A stretch of DNA of 64,000 nt from Tetracentron sinense (taxonomy: Eukaryota; Streptophyta; Magnoliopsida; Trochodendrales; Trochodendraceae). The position numbers and the translations under genes were made by a program. The notes below the pieces were generated by a model, which searched no databases, had not been told where the DNA came from, and saw nothing but the letters and a program-made list of their open reading frames with translations. Each line of letters opens with the position of its first letter. Position 1 is the stretch's first letter. The stretch lies in NCBI GenBank assembly GCA_015143295.1, contig CM026574.1:10356938-10420937 (forward strand), written 5' to 3'. This document shows positions 9,691 to 21,215 of this stretch, piece after piece.

Positions 9691-11262
9691 GTTGAGTCAG
9701 TCTATGGGTACTCCCAAATATACTCCCTAATCCTAACCGTTTATAAGCAACCACTAAAGGCCAAGATTTGAGTTGGCTTATTTTGTCTTTTAATACCACA
9801 TCATCTCTAATCCTAACCTTATAATAACTGGGGTAGTACACCTTTGGAGTATCCCTAGGCTAATTATTGATAGTTATTCTCTTCTTTTATGCTTATCATC
9901 TCTTCCAGATAATTCTTGTATAGGGCTGTGCTAGCCTACTCTCCCCCAATTGCACTCCCCCCTTGTCAGTGTATGAAGACCATGGTTATATGTCAATCCA
10001 TGTGGACTCCCCACAAATTCATGTCTTCTTGCCCCGAAAAGGGGAGAGTGCATTAGGGGAGAGTGAGGCTATCAAAATCTTTCAAGAATTCCTCACCTTA
10101 CCTTTTTCTTTACACCTAGAATATTACTTTTTCCTCTTTTTTTTTTTTTGACTTCTTTATACGGTTAGGCCGCAACTGTAGTTTGTAGGTTAGTAACTTA
10201 GGTTAGAATTAATGGTGCATTGGTCTCATCGCGACACCCCTCGACTCGAATTGGAGTCTTCTCACGAATGAGAGATACGACCTACCAGTGGACCTTCCTC
10301 TAGCCCACACAAACACTATATATCGTGGATTATCATTATTTTTTTTAAAATCTTGATTGGACTAGCTTAGTTCTTGGACTAATGTTGATACAACTAAGAT
10401 CAAAGGGCACGTATTACATTTTATGTGCTCACCAAAACAATGAGTCATGTGCTACATTATCTCTATTTTAGCCATGTGATTGGCTACAACCTATACTGTT
10501 GCTAATCCATACTCGGTAATATAGGGCACTCCTTTAAATTAAATCTCTGATAAGAGATTTGATTCCTCATCACATTGTGAAAATAGCCAAAAATAGAGAT
10601 ACTGTAGCACATGGCTCGTGTAAGTCTTAGCTCTTTGAGCCCTATCCACACAAGAAAGGCTTTTAGTTACAATTATTTTATAGTCTCATTTCAATCTGAA
10701 AGTATTCAGTTTTAATGCTTATATGGAAGCTAAGGACGAATCTTCCTTGCTAATCAAATGGCACACTCCGAAGCACCCATGGGTGTAGCTTAACTTTGAC
10801 ATGCCCGTCCATCATGAGCAATAATCGATGCCATATATTTGATATGCAATAATTGGTGCATCCTCCCTAATTTTCATGCTAGTCTAATGAGGAGTGAAAC
10901 TTGGCAATCTCTGTATCCTAGTGTTACAAAACCAATGAAATGCAGGCAAATCAGGAAAAATGTTACATAGCAATGTTTTTTAGTAATAAAAATAGATGTG
11001 ATGTGTTGGATTTAGTTCATAAATCCCTGTACAAGTTAAACAAAAGAACAATTGAATAACAAATATATATATATATAACCGAATCCCACAAGTTGAGAGG
11101 CACTCGAAAGAGAGTCTTTCTTAAAGATAGTCGAAGTCTCCCATGTGCAAGGAAAAAGTAGCCTTATCTCCTAGATACAACTCAACTCGGATTTAACCGA
11201 CCAATCCCTACGAGTTTGCACTACTCGGCGGATTAAGGTGCACCAAAACCTCTTTTATAATA
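9495..11262 (-). repeat. Right arm of the large inverted repeat flanking the NLR gene
   Basis: Reverse-complement partner of 2333-3825. It is longer because it holds about 250 bp at 10195-10440 with no counterpart in the left arm, plus longer T and TA tracts near 10135 and 11065. No coding content is seen. Confidence 0.88.
10442..10618. mobile_element. Small MITE within the right arm, about 177 bp
   Basis: Ends are inverted repeats of about 30 bp: 'gagtcatgtgctacattatc' on the left and, reversed, 'gagccatgtgctacagtatc' on the right, both continuing 'tctattttagcc/tctatttttggc'. The left arm carries the same element with one end lost, so the insertion predates the arm duplication. Confidence 0.65.
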
Positions 11263-11564
11263 TGCTTGAATAAATAATAAAATTCCACAATAGATTAATT
11301 GAGTTTATGAAAAATCCATTTCAATAAAATAATTATCTAAAACGATGGAACAAGTTTTTTTAGTCCAAAAATCATTTTAGAAATCAGTCCAATTGCCCCA
11401 AACATCCATAGACTGCTGAATTTCTCAAACGATAAGGCATTCCTTCATATGGGTATAAATCTTATGAAACTTCAATTAGAATTATGAGTGTCAGGCTTGT
11501 CAACTATGAGCTTTGTTCTCTAGCTATCACGTCATCAAGCTACTTCATGGGAATGACATGGGAT

Positions 11565-11913
11565 CATATATAGTTACCAACTCGGGGTTCAGGAATAATT
11601 CGTATAGGAAAAAGTTCGGAAAAAATCACCAAAATCTGAAAAATTCAGAAATAAATCGGGAAAATGTCGGGTAAGAAATGAAAAAATACAAAATAAAATT
11701 ACTAATTATGAAAGGTATATATAAATATTTCATATATTCGATATTTGTTCAGGAATTTTTAAAAAAATCGTGAATAATTTGTGTTAAATTCGTGGCTTTT
11801 TAAAAAAGTTGCTATTTTCCAAAACTCACGAATACTTCGTGAATTAATCGTTCGACAAAAAAGTCGGGTATTATTCGAAATTTTATGAAAAATCGGAGTA
11901 CTTGATAACTATA
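11565..11913 (+). mobile_element. hAT-like MITE, family M1, copy 1
   Basis: Flanked by a perfect 8-bp target duplication CATGGGAT (11557-11564 and 11914-11921), the length typical of hAT transposons. Ends 'atagttacc...' and, reversed, 'tatagttatcaa'. The interior shares 'gggttcagg', 'aaaatgtcgggtaag', 'cttcgtgaattaatcgttc' with copy 4 (49092-49428). Confidence 0.85.
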
Positions 11914-11921
11914 CATGGGAT

Positions 11922-12990
11922 GTTGGTTCGTGATCTCCTACCCAGAATATATTCCATCGCTACCCAAATTCGTAGCTTTACTCATAGTACAGCAAGCCTA
12001 GCGTAATGCTCTGAATCTTAAGTTTTCACAGTGATTTGCTTTTGATGCCTTATTTATCTTAGATATTACTAGAAATTTTTTGGTTTGGTAATGTGGGAAA
12101 TCCTTACTATTCTCAAAAAACGTTTTCTGATAATTGCGATGCCCACATACTTTAGCAGCTTTTAGCTTTCGATGCATAGAGCACATTCAAATTTTAAGTT
12201 CTCTCTATTTCTTTTGTAGGAGGGTTTCTGTTTAGCTCCTCCTTTGATAAAAACAGTCCATTTGTGGGTCCTTAAGGGTAGACACTTGTAAAAGTAGCAT
12301 GGATTCAATGGTTCATTATTAGTCCAGTTAGTTATGAGATCCTGTTGAGTAGTTTTGAATTCCTTAAGATTATTCAACTTCCATTATTGACAATGAGTAA
12401 CACCAAATAGATAGAAGGGAATTAGCATGACTAGTTCCCATTTAAATTATCTTCCATGTGATTTCTTGCTGACCTATGTACTGTTAGCATACTTTTTATT
12501 TAATGTATTGAGAAAATAGCACATGGAGAAAAAAATGGATTAAAATTTACATTAAATGAAAGTTAAAATTTGTTTGGACCTGAATCTAATCTGCAATCAG
12601 ATCAACTTAATATTTCTAAATGCTCGTCCAATTCAATCAAATGTGTTTGAGTTCTTATTAGTTATTATGATATTGTGTTGCATTATTTCTAGCTTTTCAA
12701 AGTCACATAAATGCAACACATATCACTAATTTCCGACGGTTCAAAACAAAAGAACCACAACTTGGAGGAGAACACGTGCCATAAATGTTATGATTGACAA
12801 CTAATTTTGACAAGTACTAATAGAAGTTAAAATTATTTAGTCATCTCTATGTTGACAATGTTGTATGAGAATCCATATAAGAAACAAATCAGAAATGCAA
12901 AACGGATATTATTGATAAGAAGATACCCAGCTAGGACAAAGTGATTGATTTTAGTAATTATTGATAAGTACCCTATGCCATATCCCTAAA
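11922..12990. other. AT-rich intergenic stretch, nothing recognised
   Basis: Short open stretches on the minus strand near 12000-12380 have no recognisable domain. Their composition matches the surroundings and they are probably chance. Confidence 0.5.
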
Positions 12991-12994
12991 ATGG

Positions 12995-13400
12995 ATATTA
13001 TTGATCATTTGAAGAATAGAGATTGGAGGATGACCTATGACCATGACAAATAAAAAAGGCGATAGTGGATCACCCTATCGTAAGCCCCTGGAACTCCTGA
13101 AATAGCCAGCAAGGCTCCCGTTAACCAATATGGAAAATGATACCATGGAGATTTAGAATCTCATCCAAATATGCCATATAATTTGAAGCCCATTTTACCC
13201 ATAACATGCTCCAAAAAAACCCAATTAACATGATCCTGGGCTTTTTCCATGTCTATTTTGCAAATCAGGCCTGGGGAGCCACTCCTAATCCTTCGTCCAG
13301 GCATTCATGATCACCGGTTTTGCAGTTGTAGTATCAAACCCATTTAACTCATAACCCTTGGGGATAAGGTACTGAAAATGGGACGTTATACAATCACTGT
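12995..13400 (-). mobile_element. LINE reverse transcriptase fragment
   Basis: On the minus strand the translation follows the L1 RT core: '[20 protein letters not shown]' (family: 'LDIEKAYDHVNW.FL...'), then a segment like 'MGF...', 'P...L...F..S.GLRQGDPLSP' (here decayed around 'GAYDRVIHYRLF'). Stops are present, both ends are missing and no target duplication is seen. Confidence 0.75.
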
Positions 13401-13546
13401 GGAGGATAAATATTACGGGGTGAAGATTATTATGGATATCTCATTCCCTTTTGCTTTGATTTATAGGTTTTATCTTTCTTATTTTTTCTTATAGGAAGCT
13501 TCATTCTTTTGTTTACATCTTACTCTTGAATACTTTTACCCTGCAG

Positions 13547-13812
13547 CTCATGCAAGACTTTTGTCATGTATAATCCTTGAGAGGTCATGAGCATAGAGTC
13601 ATGGCTTTAGTCTTTGTGGATGAAGAACAACCATTGTGGATCAGTGCTGATAGTGGAGGCAGCATTATTGTCTTGGGTATTGGTTTGTCTTTGGGAAAAG
13701 AACCATTACAGAAATGGTTTGAACAAGGGTTGGCATTAATGTGGCATTCATGCCTTGGCCGTTTCTGGAACTGAATATCTTTATATTGGCAGTGGAGACA
13801 TGTCAATGGAAG
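13547..13812 (+). pseudogene. WD40-repeat protein gene fragment, split by a copia insertion
   Basis: An exon-like segment after an acceptor 'ccctgcag'. In one frame it reads 'RGHEHRVMALVFVDEEQPLW' continuing 'ISADSGGSIIV.GIGLSLGK' and 'EPLQKWFEQ'; then, after a one-base shift and a stop codon, 'GIHALAVSGTEYLYIGSGDM' in another frame. GH...V..L, 'SGD.S...W' and 'ISADSGG.I.VW' are WD40 blade patterns; the Trp of the first blade is changed to Leu. The reading resumes across the copia element at 21186 ('...MEAWLL'). The sequence resembles plant zinc-finger/WD40 proteins, but the exact parent is not certain. Stop, frameshift and insertion make it a pseudogene or a dead partial copy. Confidence 0.72.
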
Positions 13813-14020
13813 TAAAGAATCACACAAGATAGATGATTTACGTGTCGGCAATGTGCCTACTCCACGGGTAAAGGAGGGAGAGAGATATATTATTCATGAG
13901 TTCTCACAATGAGAGCCCCTAAATTAAATAAGGATACAAGAATCTCAAGGAAAGCAACTACCAAAAATAGTCTCCCACATATAGCAACAATTCACCAAGA
14001 ATCCTCCTTCACCAACAACA
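13813..14020 (-). repeat. Copia 3' LTR
   Basis: Paired with 20969-21180. Begins 'tgttgttggtgaaggagg' on the minus strand, next to the polypurine tract. Confidence 0.9.
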
Positions 14021-14099
14021 CTTCCCCTCAAGTTGGACGTAGATGTCGATCGATCCCAACTTTGGCAAGATCTCATGAAACTTGACTAATGGCAATCCT

Positions 14100-15700
14100 T
14101 GGTAAAGATATCCACTAGTTGATTCTCACTACGAATGTATGGAGTCTAAATAATGTTGGCTTGTACCTTCTCTTGAACAAAGTGACAATCTACCTCGATA
14201 TGTTTTGTTCTTTCATGAAATACTGGATTTGAAGCAATGTGTATAGCAGATGATTGATTATCACAATACATATCCATAGGTAGAGAAGTCTTAATTCCTA
14301 AATCATGCAAGAGAGCTTGAATCCATGTTAATTCACTCGTGGTAGACGACATGGCCCTATATTCAGCCTCGACACTAGATCGAGCTACAACAGTTTGTTT
14401 TTTACTTCTCCAAGTAACTAAGTTACCTCCAACGAAAGTGCAATACCCAGTAGTAGATCATCTATCAACTGGGCTTCCTGCCCAATCTACATCTAAATAA
14501 CTTGTGACCTTGGTATGACCATTTCTCCGCATCCATATTCCACGACCAAGTGAAGTCTTCAAGTATTGAAGAATTCTGTTAACTGCACTCATATGGCTAA
14601 CCCTTGGAGCATGCATAAATTGACTGACCAAACTAACTCCATATGTAATATTTGGACGAGTGATAGTCAAATAAATTAATTTTGCCGACTAATCTTATGA
14701 ACTGAGAGACATTGTCTAAAAGTTTTCCATCCAACCCAAGTTTACCACAATTGTCTGTGGGAGTTTCAATAGGTTTTGCACCCAATTTCCCTGTTTCCTA
14801 CAGTAAGTCGAGAATATACTTTCTTTGATTAAAAAATAAGCCTTTCTTCAAATGAGCAATTTCCACTCCCAAGAAATATTTTAAGATTCCCAAATCTTTG
14901 ATAGCAAATTTCTTGTGAAGAAGAGACTTCAACTTGGTAATTTCTTGACTATCATCCCCTGTAATGACAATATCATCAACAAAAACTAGAACAATAGTAA
15001 GGCCAGACGTACTTTGCTTAGTAAATAAAGAGGAGCCGGTTGAACTTCGTCCAAATCCACTACCCATGAGAATAGAACTCAGTTTTGCATACCAACTTCT
15101 AGGAGACTGCTTAAGGCCATATAGGGCCTTATTTAATTTACAGACTAGGTCAATTTGAGACTCTTGAGGATGTTTTCGTGGAAGGCTCATGTAAACTTCT
15201 TATTCTAAATCTCCATGTAAGAAGACATTTTTCACGTCCATTTGAAACAATGGCTAATCATGATTAATAGCAACAAATAAAAGAATTCGAATTGTATTCA
15301 TTTTTGCAACAGGGGCAAACGTTTCCTTATAGTCAACTCCGTAGGTTTGTGAAAAACCTTTTGCTACTAATCTAGCCTTATGTCTCTCAATAGTGTCATC
15401 ATTATTGTACGTACTTAATTTTACACACCCATCTGTATCGCACTGTTTTCTTTCCTTTATGCAATCTGAAAATGTCCCACGTATGGTTTTTGTCAAGAGC
15501 CTGAAGTTCTTCCTCCATGGCTTTTCTTCAAATCGATTGGGCTTTGGCTTCATGAAAGCTATTGGGCTCATTAGAGATAAAAATTAAAAAGGCTTGATGC
15601 AATGGAGACTTATTATTATAGGTCAAGTGATTTTGGATGGGAAATGTTGCAGTATGATAGGTATAAAAATCTTGCAACTTAGCTGGGGGATAAGAAATTC
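14100..15700 (-). mobile_element. Copia reverse transcriptase and RNase H region (fossil)
   Basis: RT shows 'KLNKALYGLKQSPRSWYAKL' and the catalytic 'VFVDDIVITGDD'. The RNase H region shows 'MDMYCDNQSSAIHIASNPVF' and 'HERTKHIEVDCHFV', as in plant copia elements. Part of the broken element at 13813-21180. Confidence 0.9.
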
Positions 15701-16000
15701 TGGCTGTCCGCCCCTGGGATGTTTTTGATGCAGTCATTGTGGGGACTTCAGGTGAGGCATCTTCTTCATTTTAATGATCGATGGCTCAGATGGAGACACT
15801 TCAGCTAGTTCTGGACACTGGTTAGGTGTAGAGCTAGCAGTTGGAAGAGGGACCATGTCAGTAAACCACTCCCCCTAGGACCGAGTCCCAGTGACACCAT
15901 GAGACTAAGTAGGAAAAAAGGATTCAGTCTCATCAAAATGAACATCTCGAGAAATAAATGTTTTTTTTACTTTTTGGGGTCATAACATTTGTATCCCTTT

Positions 16001-18271
16001 TGGTACAACCCCGAATCTTGATGGCATGGTATGGTGAATAGTGCTATGAATAGTGTCTAAGGCTTAAAGCCTACTGTAATGCCTTGAATGGTTATCAATG
16101 ATAATGAGAACCTTGTTTTGATATATTTCGGGTGGATGATGTATTATGGAATGTATTAAATCCTTAAGAACATTTTCTTAAGTTTATGGGTGTTTGGGAT
16201 AAAAGAGTAAGAGTATAAAATACTCTAAGTGTCAAAAATGGTTGTCTTATCATACCCTCAACTTTAGGGAACTCTAGTTTTGTCACCGATGATCGGAATC
16301 GAATGATTCTTGAGTCATTAAAAAAATATCCAAACTCTCTTCGATGTTCATGTTTATCATTTTTCCAGATTTTTAGTCGAAGTTAGGTTAAAAGTTGGAT
16401 TTCCGAAGTCTGGTCTACTGAAATTCTGGTTTGCTGTAATCCATCCCAGACCAGTCAGCTTTAGAGACCATTTAGATAATTAAGAACTCGGAATTAGGAT
16501 TTGTCTTTTAGAACCAAAATTATTCCCCTTTGAATGAAAAGTCCAACACAAGTTGAATCGTCAAAATCCGATAAGCGAGTCAAATGTTATGATCGAAATA
16601 CCAAAGCGAAAAAACTCAAGCCAATTAGAGCTCCCAGACATCGACATTTGTAACCCAAATGTCGATGTTTAGGACAAACAGAATGCTCAAATCAACCCAA
16701 ACGTCGACGTTTGGTTTCGACGTCTGGCCCAAACATCGACATTTGCATGTGAGGACACGAAACACGGGTTTTTAAAGGGTATAAGTGTGATTTTTTCAAC
16801 CCTAACCCTATAAATACCCAATTTTCGTAAGATTAAGGGTTTTAATACTTTGATAAACATATTTTGGGAGGAAAAGATAGAGAGCTAGGGTCAAAAGGGG
16901 TTTTCATTTGAGATCAAAAGGAGCATAATTTTTGCATCCCAAGGCTTGGATCTTCTTCCTCAGGCTTGGATCTTTTTCCTCAAGCACGATTTCACTCCTC
17001 CAAGCTTCTCAACCATCTCAAGCTTTAAGATCAAAGGGGTTTCGACCTTTCCAAGGTAGATACACTCTACTAAACCTAGCCTGTTGTATTTCATTAATAA
17101 AGATTAGGTTTGTTTTATTTTTGGCAAATCAAGGTCTATGACCTTGATTTTTGTAAACTATAACCATATTATTAAACGATTAGAAATTTTGCTTGTTATT
17201 GCTCATAAATGATTACGTGCACTTCTATGTTGAGATTTTCATTTTGAATCAACATGAGTTATGGCTTAAAGAATGATTTTGGCTTGAAAAGGAGTTTTGG
17301 CTCAAAGTGAATATTTGCTCAAAGTAAAATTTGGTTTTGAAAGAACTCAAGGGCTTGATGCTTTGCTTGTAAAGTTTTGTACACAAGGGCTTGATGCCTT
17401 GCTTGTAAAGTTTCGTACTCAAGGGCTTGATGCATTGCTTGTAAAGTTTTGTAAAGAGGAATTCGTCTCAAAGGTCTTCCGAACATGAACACTTTGTTGT
17501 AAGATACTCAAAGAAATCAAGGGCTTTAAGCCTAGGCGGCTTGTAAAGTTTAGTAAAGTAAACTCGTCTCATAAGGTGTTCCAAGAAGGGAAACACTTTG
17601 TCTTGTAAGAACTCGTCTCATAAGGTGTTCCGAGAAGGGAAACACTTTGTTTTGAAATGAATGTCTCAAAGTAGAGCTTGTATAGTATTGTTTAGAAGTA
17701 AGATTTTGAAAATCTTGCACATGCCATATTTTGAAAAGTGTCATAGTTTCCTTATTTGAATATTCAAGTATGCTTGTTTCGCCTATTTCATTGAATTGCC
17801 CATTTTGTCTTGACTTGTAAAGCATGTTATTATTAATGTCTACTACTTGCTACTTTAGTGTTTGTATATGCTGAGTATTCCATGCTCAGCCGAACTATTA
17901 TCTTCGGCAGGTCCTTTTGATATGTGTGTTTCGGAACCATGGGTCAAGGAGGAGTATGTTGAAGTGCCGATAGGCGGCTGTCCGGAGGGTGATAGGGATC
18001 GTGATATTTGGTCCTATCTGGGGTATTATTGAGAGATGAGAGAGAGAGTGAAATGTATTTTGGGAATTCTTTTGGAGGTTACTTGTATATGTTTTAAGTC
18101 ATTAGTTTTGTACATTGTATCTTAGAATACAGTAGGTATATATAAAAGAAAATTTTTGTTACGCTTCCGTTACGTTATTGCTTTGCATATTTCGCATGTT
18201 GGTTCATCATGACATGTTTGGTCTCGCACAAAGTCCCTCCTATCTCCTAGGGTGGATTTTGGGGCGCGACA
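16001..18271 (+). mobile_element. Solo LTR (Ty3/gypsy-like, 2.27 kb) nested in the copia element
   Basis: Interrupts the copia sequence between the integrase C-terminus and the RT. Starts 'tggtacaaccccgaatc', ends 'ggggcgcgaca', flanked by CTTT on both sides (15997-16000 and 18272-18275). There is no internal domain, so it is the product of LTR-LTR recombination. The size and the 'ggggcgcgaca' end suggest a Ty3/gypsy chromovirus (Del/Tekay-like), which is an inference. It must be younger than its copia host. Confidence 0.85.
17348..17455 (+). repeat. 36-bp tandem repeat, three units, inside the solo LTR
   Basis: 'caagggcttgatgc.ttgctt' units start at 17348, 17384 and 17420. A second, 47-bp, two-unit repeat ('ctcgtctcataaggtgttcc') follows at about 17563 and 17610. 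Confidence 0.88.
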
Positions 18272-18279
18272 CTTTCGGG

Positions 18280-20380
18280 TGGATGAGTAACCAAAGAATA
18301 CGCATCTAATAGCACGAGCATCAAGTTTGTCTCGATGAGATTCAGAAACATGAACATAACATAAACACCTAAAAATTCGAAGATGAGTGAGGTCAATTTT
18401 CCAATTTTGAGGATTGCAAGTAGAGACTTATAGGCAAGGACACAGCAAGGGAGTTTGTTAATCAAGTAAGCAGAGACAAGGAGACCTTGAGACCAATACT
18501 GTTTGGGTACATGCATTTGAAACATAAGAGACCTAGTAGTTTCCAAAAGATGCCTATTTTTGCGTTCGGCCACACCATTTTGTTGCGGGGTTCCCATACA
18601 ATTGGTTTGATGAATAATACCTTGATTATTTAAATACTCAGAGAAGAAATTGTTAATAAATTCAGTACCATTATCTAATTCGAAGAATCTTGACACGGGC
18701 ACTAAATTGATTAGCAATCATATTATGGAATTCTTTGAAAGCTGAAAAAACTTCACTTTCAAATTTCAATAAATAGATTCATGTAGCGCGAGACCAATCA
18801 TCAATAAAGGTAACAAAATACTTATAACCATCAAAAGAGTCTATAGGAGCGGGTCCCCAAACATCATAATGAATCAACTCAAAAGGTTCGACAGACATAG
18901 ATAAAGAGGAACCAAATGGTAAATGAGTCTGTTTAGAAAATTGACATGTCTCACAGGTGTGAGAATTACGAGATGTAGTAGGAAAAGTAAAGACAATGTG
19001 CGATCAGATGGATACCCTAAATGCTTGTGCCAGACAAACTAAGTCTTAGTGGAGGTGGCATTCAATGCATGATTGTTCTGGTTAAGCAAGTACAACCCAT
19101 GAGAAAAGATGCCTTCACCAATCTTCTTCCCCGTGACTCGATCCTGAAACACCACAGAAGAGGGAGAAAAAATGATATCACAATTCAGGATATTGATGAG
19201 TTTTCCACAGACAATAATTTTGAAGGAAATGAAGCGATGTAAAGAGCCTCTAAACTAGGGTAATTGGGAAAAAGACTAACAGTGCCATGACCTTGAATTG
19301 GAACCGAAGTCCCATTGGCAACACAGACAGTTTGTTTATCAATTTTAGAAATAAAATCTAACAAATTGTCTGAATCATTAGTCATGTGATCTGTGGCACC
19401 AGAATCCACAATCCAAGTACAATTATTAGAGGCAGATGAAAAAAAAGCATTTAGGTTACCTGAGACATGAGGAGAAGATGAAGGTTTTGAAGTAGATGAT
19501 TCAGGCTTACTGAGTTGTTGGAGAAGCTTAGCCAGTTGTCCAACTGAAATGGGAGTATCCAATGTGATATTATCGAGATTCGATATAACACTGTTGGTCA
19601 TCTTATCAAATTTAGGCTACAAATGGGGATATAGAATCCAACAACTATCTTTAGTGTGACCAATTTTAGCACAATGATCACAATGACGACCTTTCCCCCG
19701 ACCTCGAGAGAAATATTGTTCCCTACTAGTATTACCAACATGTTGCTTATTGTCATTCTTTCTATCTACCATGAGAGCACTAGATTCAAAGTGTGTACTA
19801 ATGGTCTTAGACTCAACACTCATGGCTTTCTTTCTAGTTTCTTCTTGATGAAGAGTGACATAGACACTAGAAAGTGAGTGCACTTCTTGTTTTATCAGAA
19901 TTTGACTTCGAAAACTTTCATATTTAGGTTTCACACTAGCCGATAACTGAAACACTTTATCCTGCTCAACCTGTTTTTGTAGAGTTTTAAGATCTGTCGT
20001 AAGTGGATAATATAAAGTTAATTCATCCCACATGCTTTTCAATTTTTTAAGATGTTCAGTAAAAGAGTTTTCTCCTTGTTTACATTCAGCAATCTCTTGT
20101 TTTAATTAAAAAAAATCCGAGCAACATTATTTTGGTGACCATACAAATCCTTAACCGAGTCCCAAAGGTCTGAAACCGTTTCAGAGAAGGTGAAGATTTA
20201 AGCGATATTAGGTTTCATAGAGTTAAGAAGCCAAAACATAACCAATTGATCGTTGGATTCCCAATTTTCAAACTTTGGATCATCCAAACTAGGAGCACTC
20301 TTTTTTCCATTGATATGCCCTAGTTTTGATTTTCCTCCCAAAGATAAGGAAACAGCTCTTGACCAAGGGACAAAGTTCAA
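18280..20380 (-). mobile_element. Copia gag, protease and integrase region (fossil)
   Basis: Gag carries the zinc knuckle 'CDHCAKIGHTKDSC'; the protease active site reads 'WIVDSGATDHMT'; the integrase shows 'TNCMGTPQQNGVAERKNRHL' near its catalytic Glu. Part of the broken element at 13813-21180. Confidence 0.9.
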
Positions 20381-20968
20381 TCCAATTTAAGAGAACCGAA
20401 GAGAGCTTCATGTTAGGGTTACTATCTCCTTTAGCCATAGGAAAAAAATAACCCTAAAAAATAAATAATAGAGACAAATGATAGATCTTACCCAACCAAA
20501 TTTGCGATGAAAAACACAAATTTGACTTCTCCCCCTCACCACGTATGCAGTTACACGCCACTATGCGCTGATACAATGCCACTGCTAGTAGGCGCCCTCC
20601 TTTGTTTTGTTCCTTTGCGGGCTGATGTGAGTAGAGATAGAACACAAATCAAACTGCATATGCTACCACTACTGTCCAAGGATGGAGGACAAAATCACTT
20701 TAACGGGTACTAAGATCAAAACCCACTTTAATGGGTGCTGTTGCCACTATTGTCCAAGAATAAAGGACAAAACCTTTTGTTGCCCCTACTGCCCAAAAAT
20801 GAAAGAACAAACCAGCCTTTAAATTCTAGACTTCTTCCACGATAACTAAGTAGAACCCAGATTAAATCCCAGCCTTCTTCCACGATAACTACGGAGAACC
20901 CTGACTTTAATCTACAAGCCTTCTTCCACAATAACTAAGGAGCAACAACCTGCTCTGCTTTGATACCA

Positions 20969-21180
20969 TAAAGAATCAATCATACGAGAAAGATGATTTA
21001 TGTGATTCGACAATGTGCCTACTCCATGGGTAAAGGAGGGATATTATTCATGAGTTCTCACAATGAGAGCCCCTAAATTAAATAGAGATACCAGAATCTC
21101 AAGGAAAGCAACTACCAAAAATAGTCTCGTACAAATAGCAACAAATCACCAAGAATCCTCCTTCACTTTCACTAACAACA
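20969..21180 (-). repeat. Copia 5' LTR
   Basis: Paired with 13813-14020. Followed on the minus strand by the PBS-like 'tggtatcaaagc'. Confidence 0.9.
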
Positions 21181-21185
21181 GGAAG

Positions 21186-21215
21186 CATGGTTGTTGGGGG
21201 GTAATGGCATGCACT
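21186..21215 (+). pseudogene. Continuation of the split WD40 fragment
   Basis: Directly follows the right target duplication. 'catggttgttgggggg|gtaatgg' continues the blade pattern ('...AW') and then meets a possible donor site. Further exons were not recognised downstream. Confidence 0.45.

Larger units (their letters stand above)
13813..21180 (-). mobile_element. Ty1/copia LTR retrotransposon, broken, with a nested solo LTR
   Basis: Complete in outline: LTRs of about 210 bp at both ends, 5-bp target duplication GGAAG (13808-13812 and 21181-21185), a PBS-like 'tggtatcaaagcag' inside the right (5') LTR and a polypurine tract 'ttgaggggaag' before the left (3') LTR. Parts in order on the minus strand: gag with zinc knuckle, protease, integrase, reverse transcriptase, RNase H. 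It is a fossil, with roughly ten interruptions of the coding region besides the 2.27-kb insertion. The LTRs differ at very roughly a tenth of positions including short indels, so it is clearly older than the gypsy element at 23-35 kb. Confidence 0.93.

Noticed and set aside
13585-13851. Minus-strand open stretch over the WD40 fragment
   Set aside because: It is antisense to recognisable WD40 blades and runs into the copia LTR.
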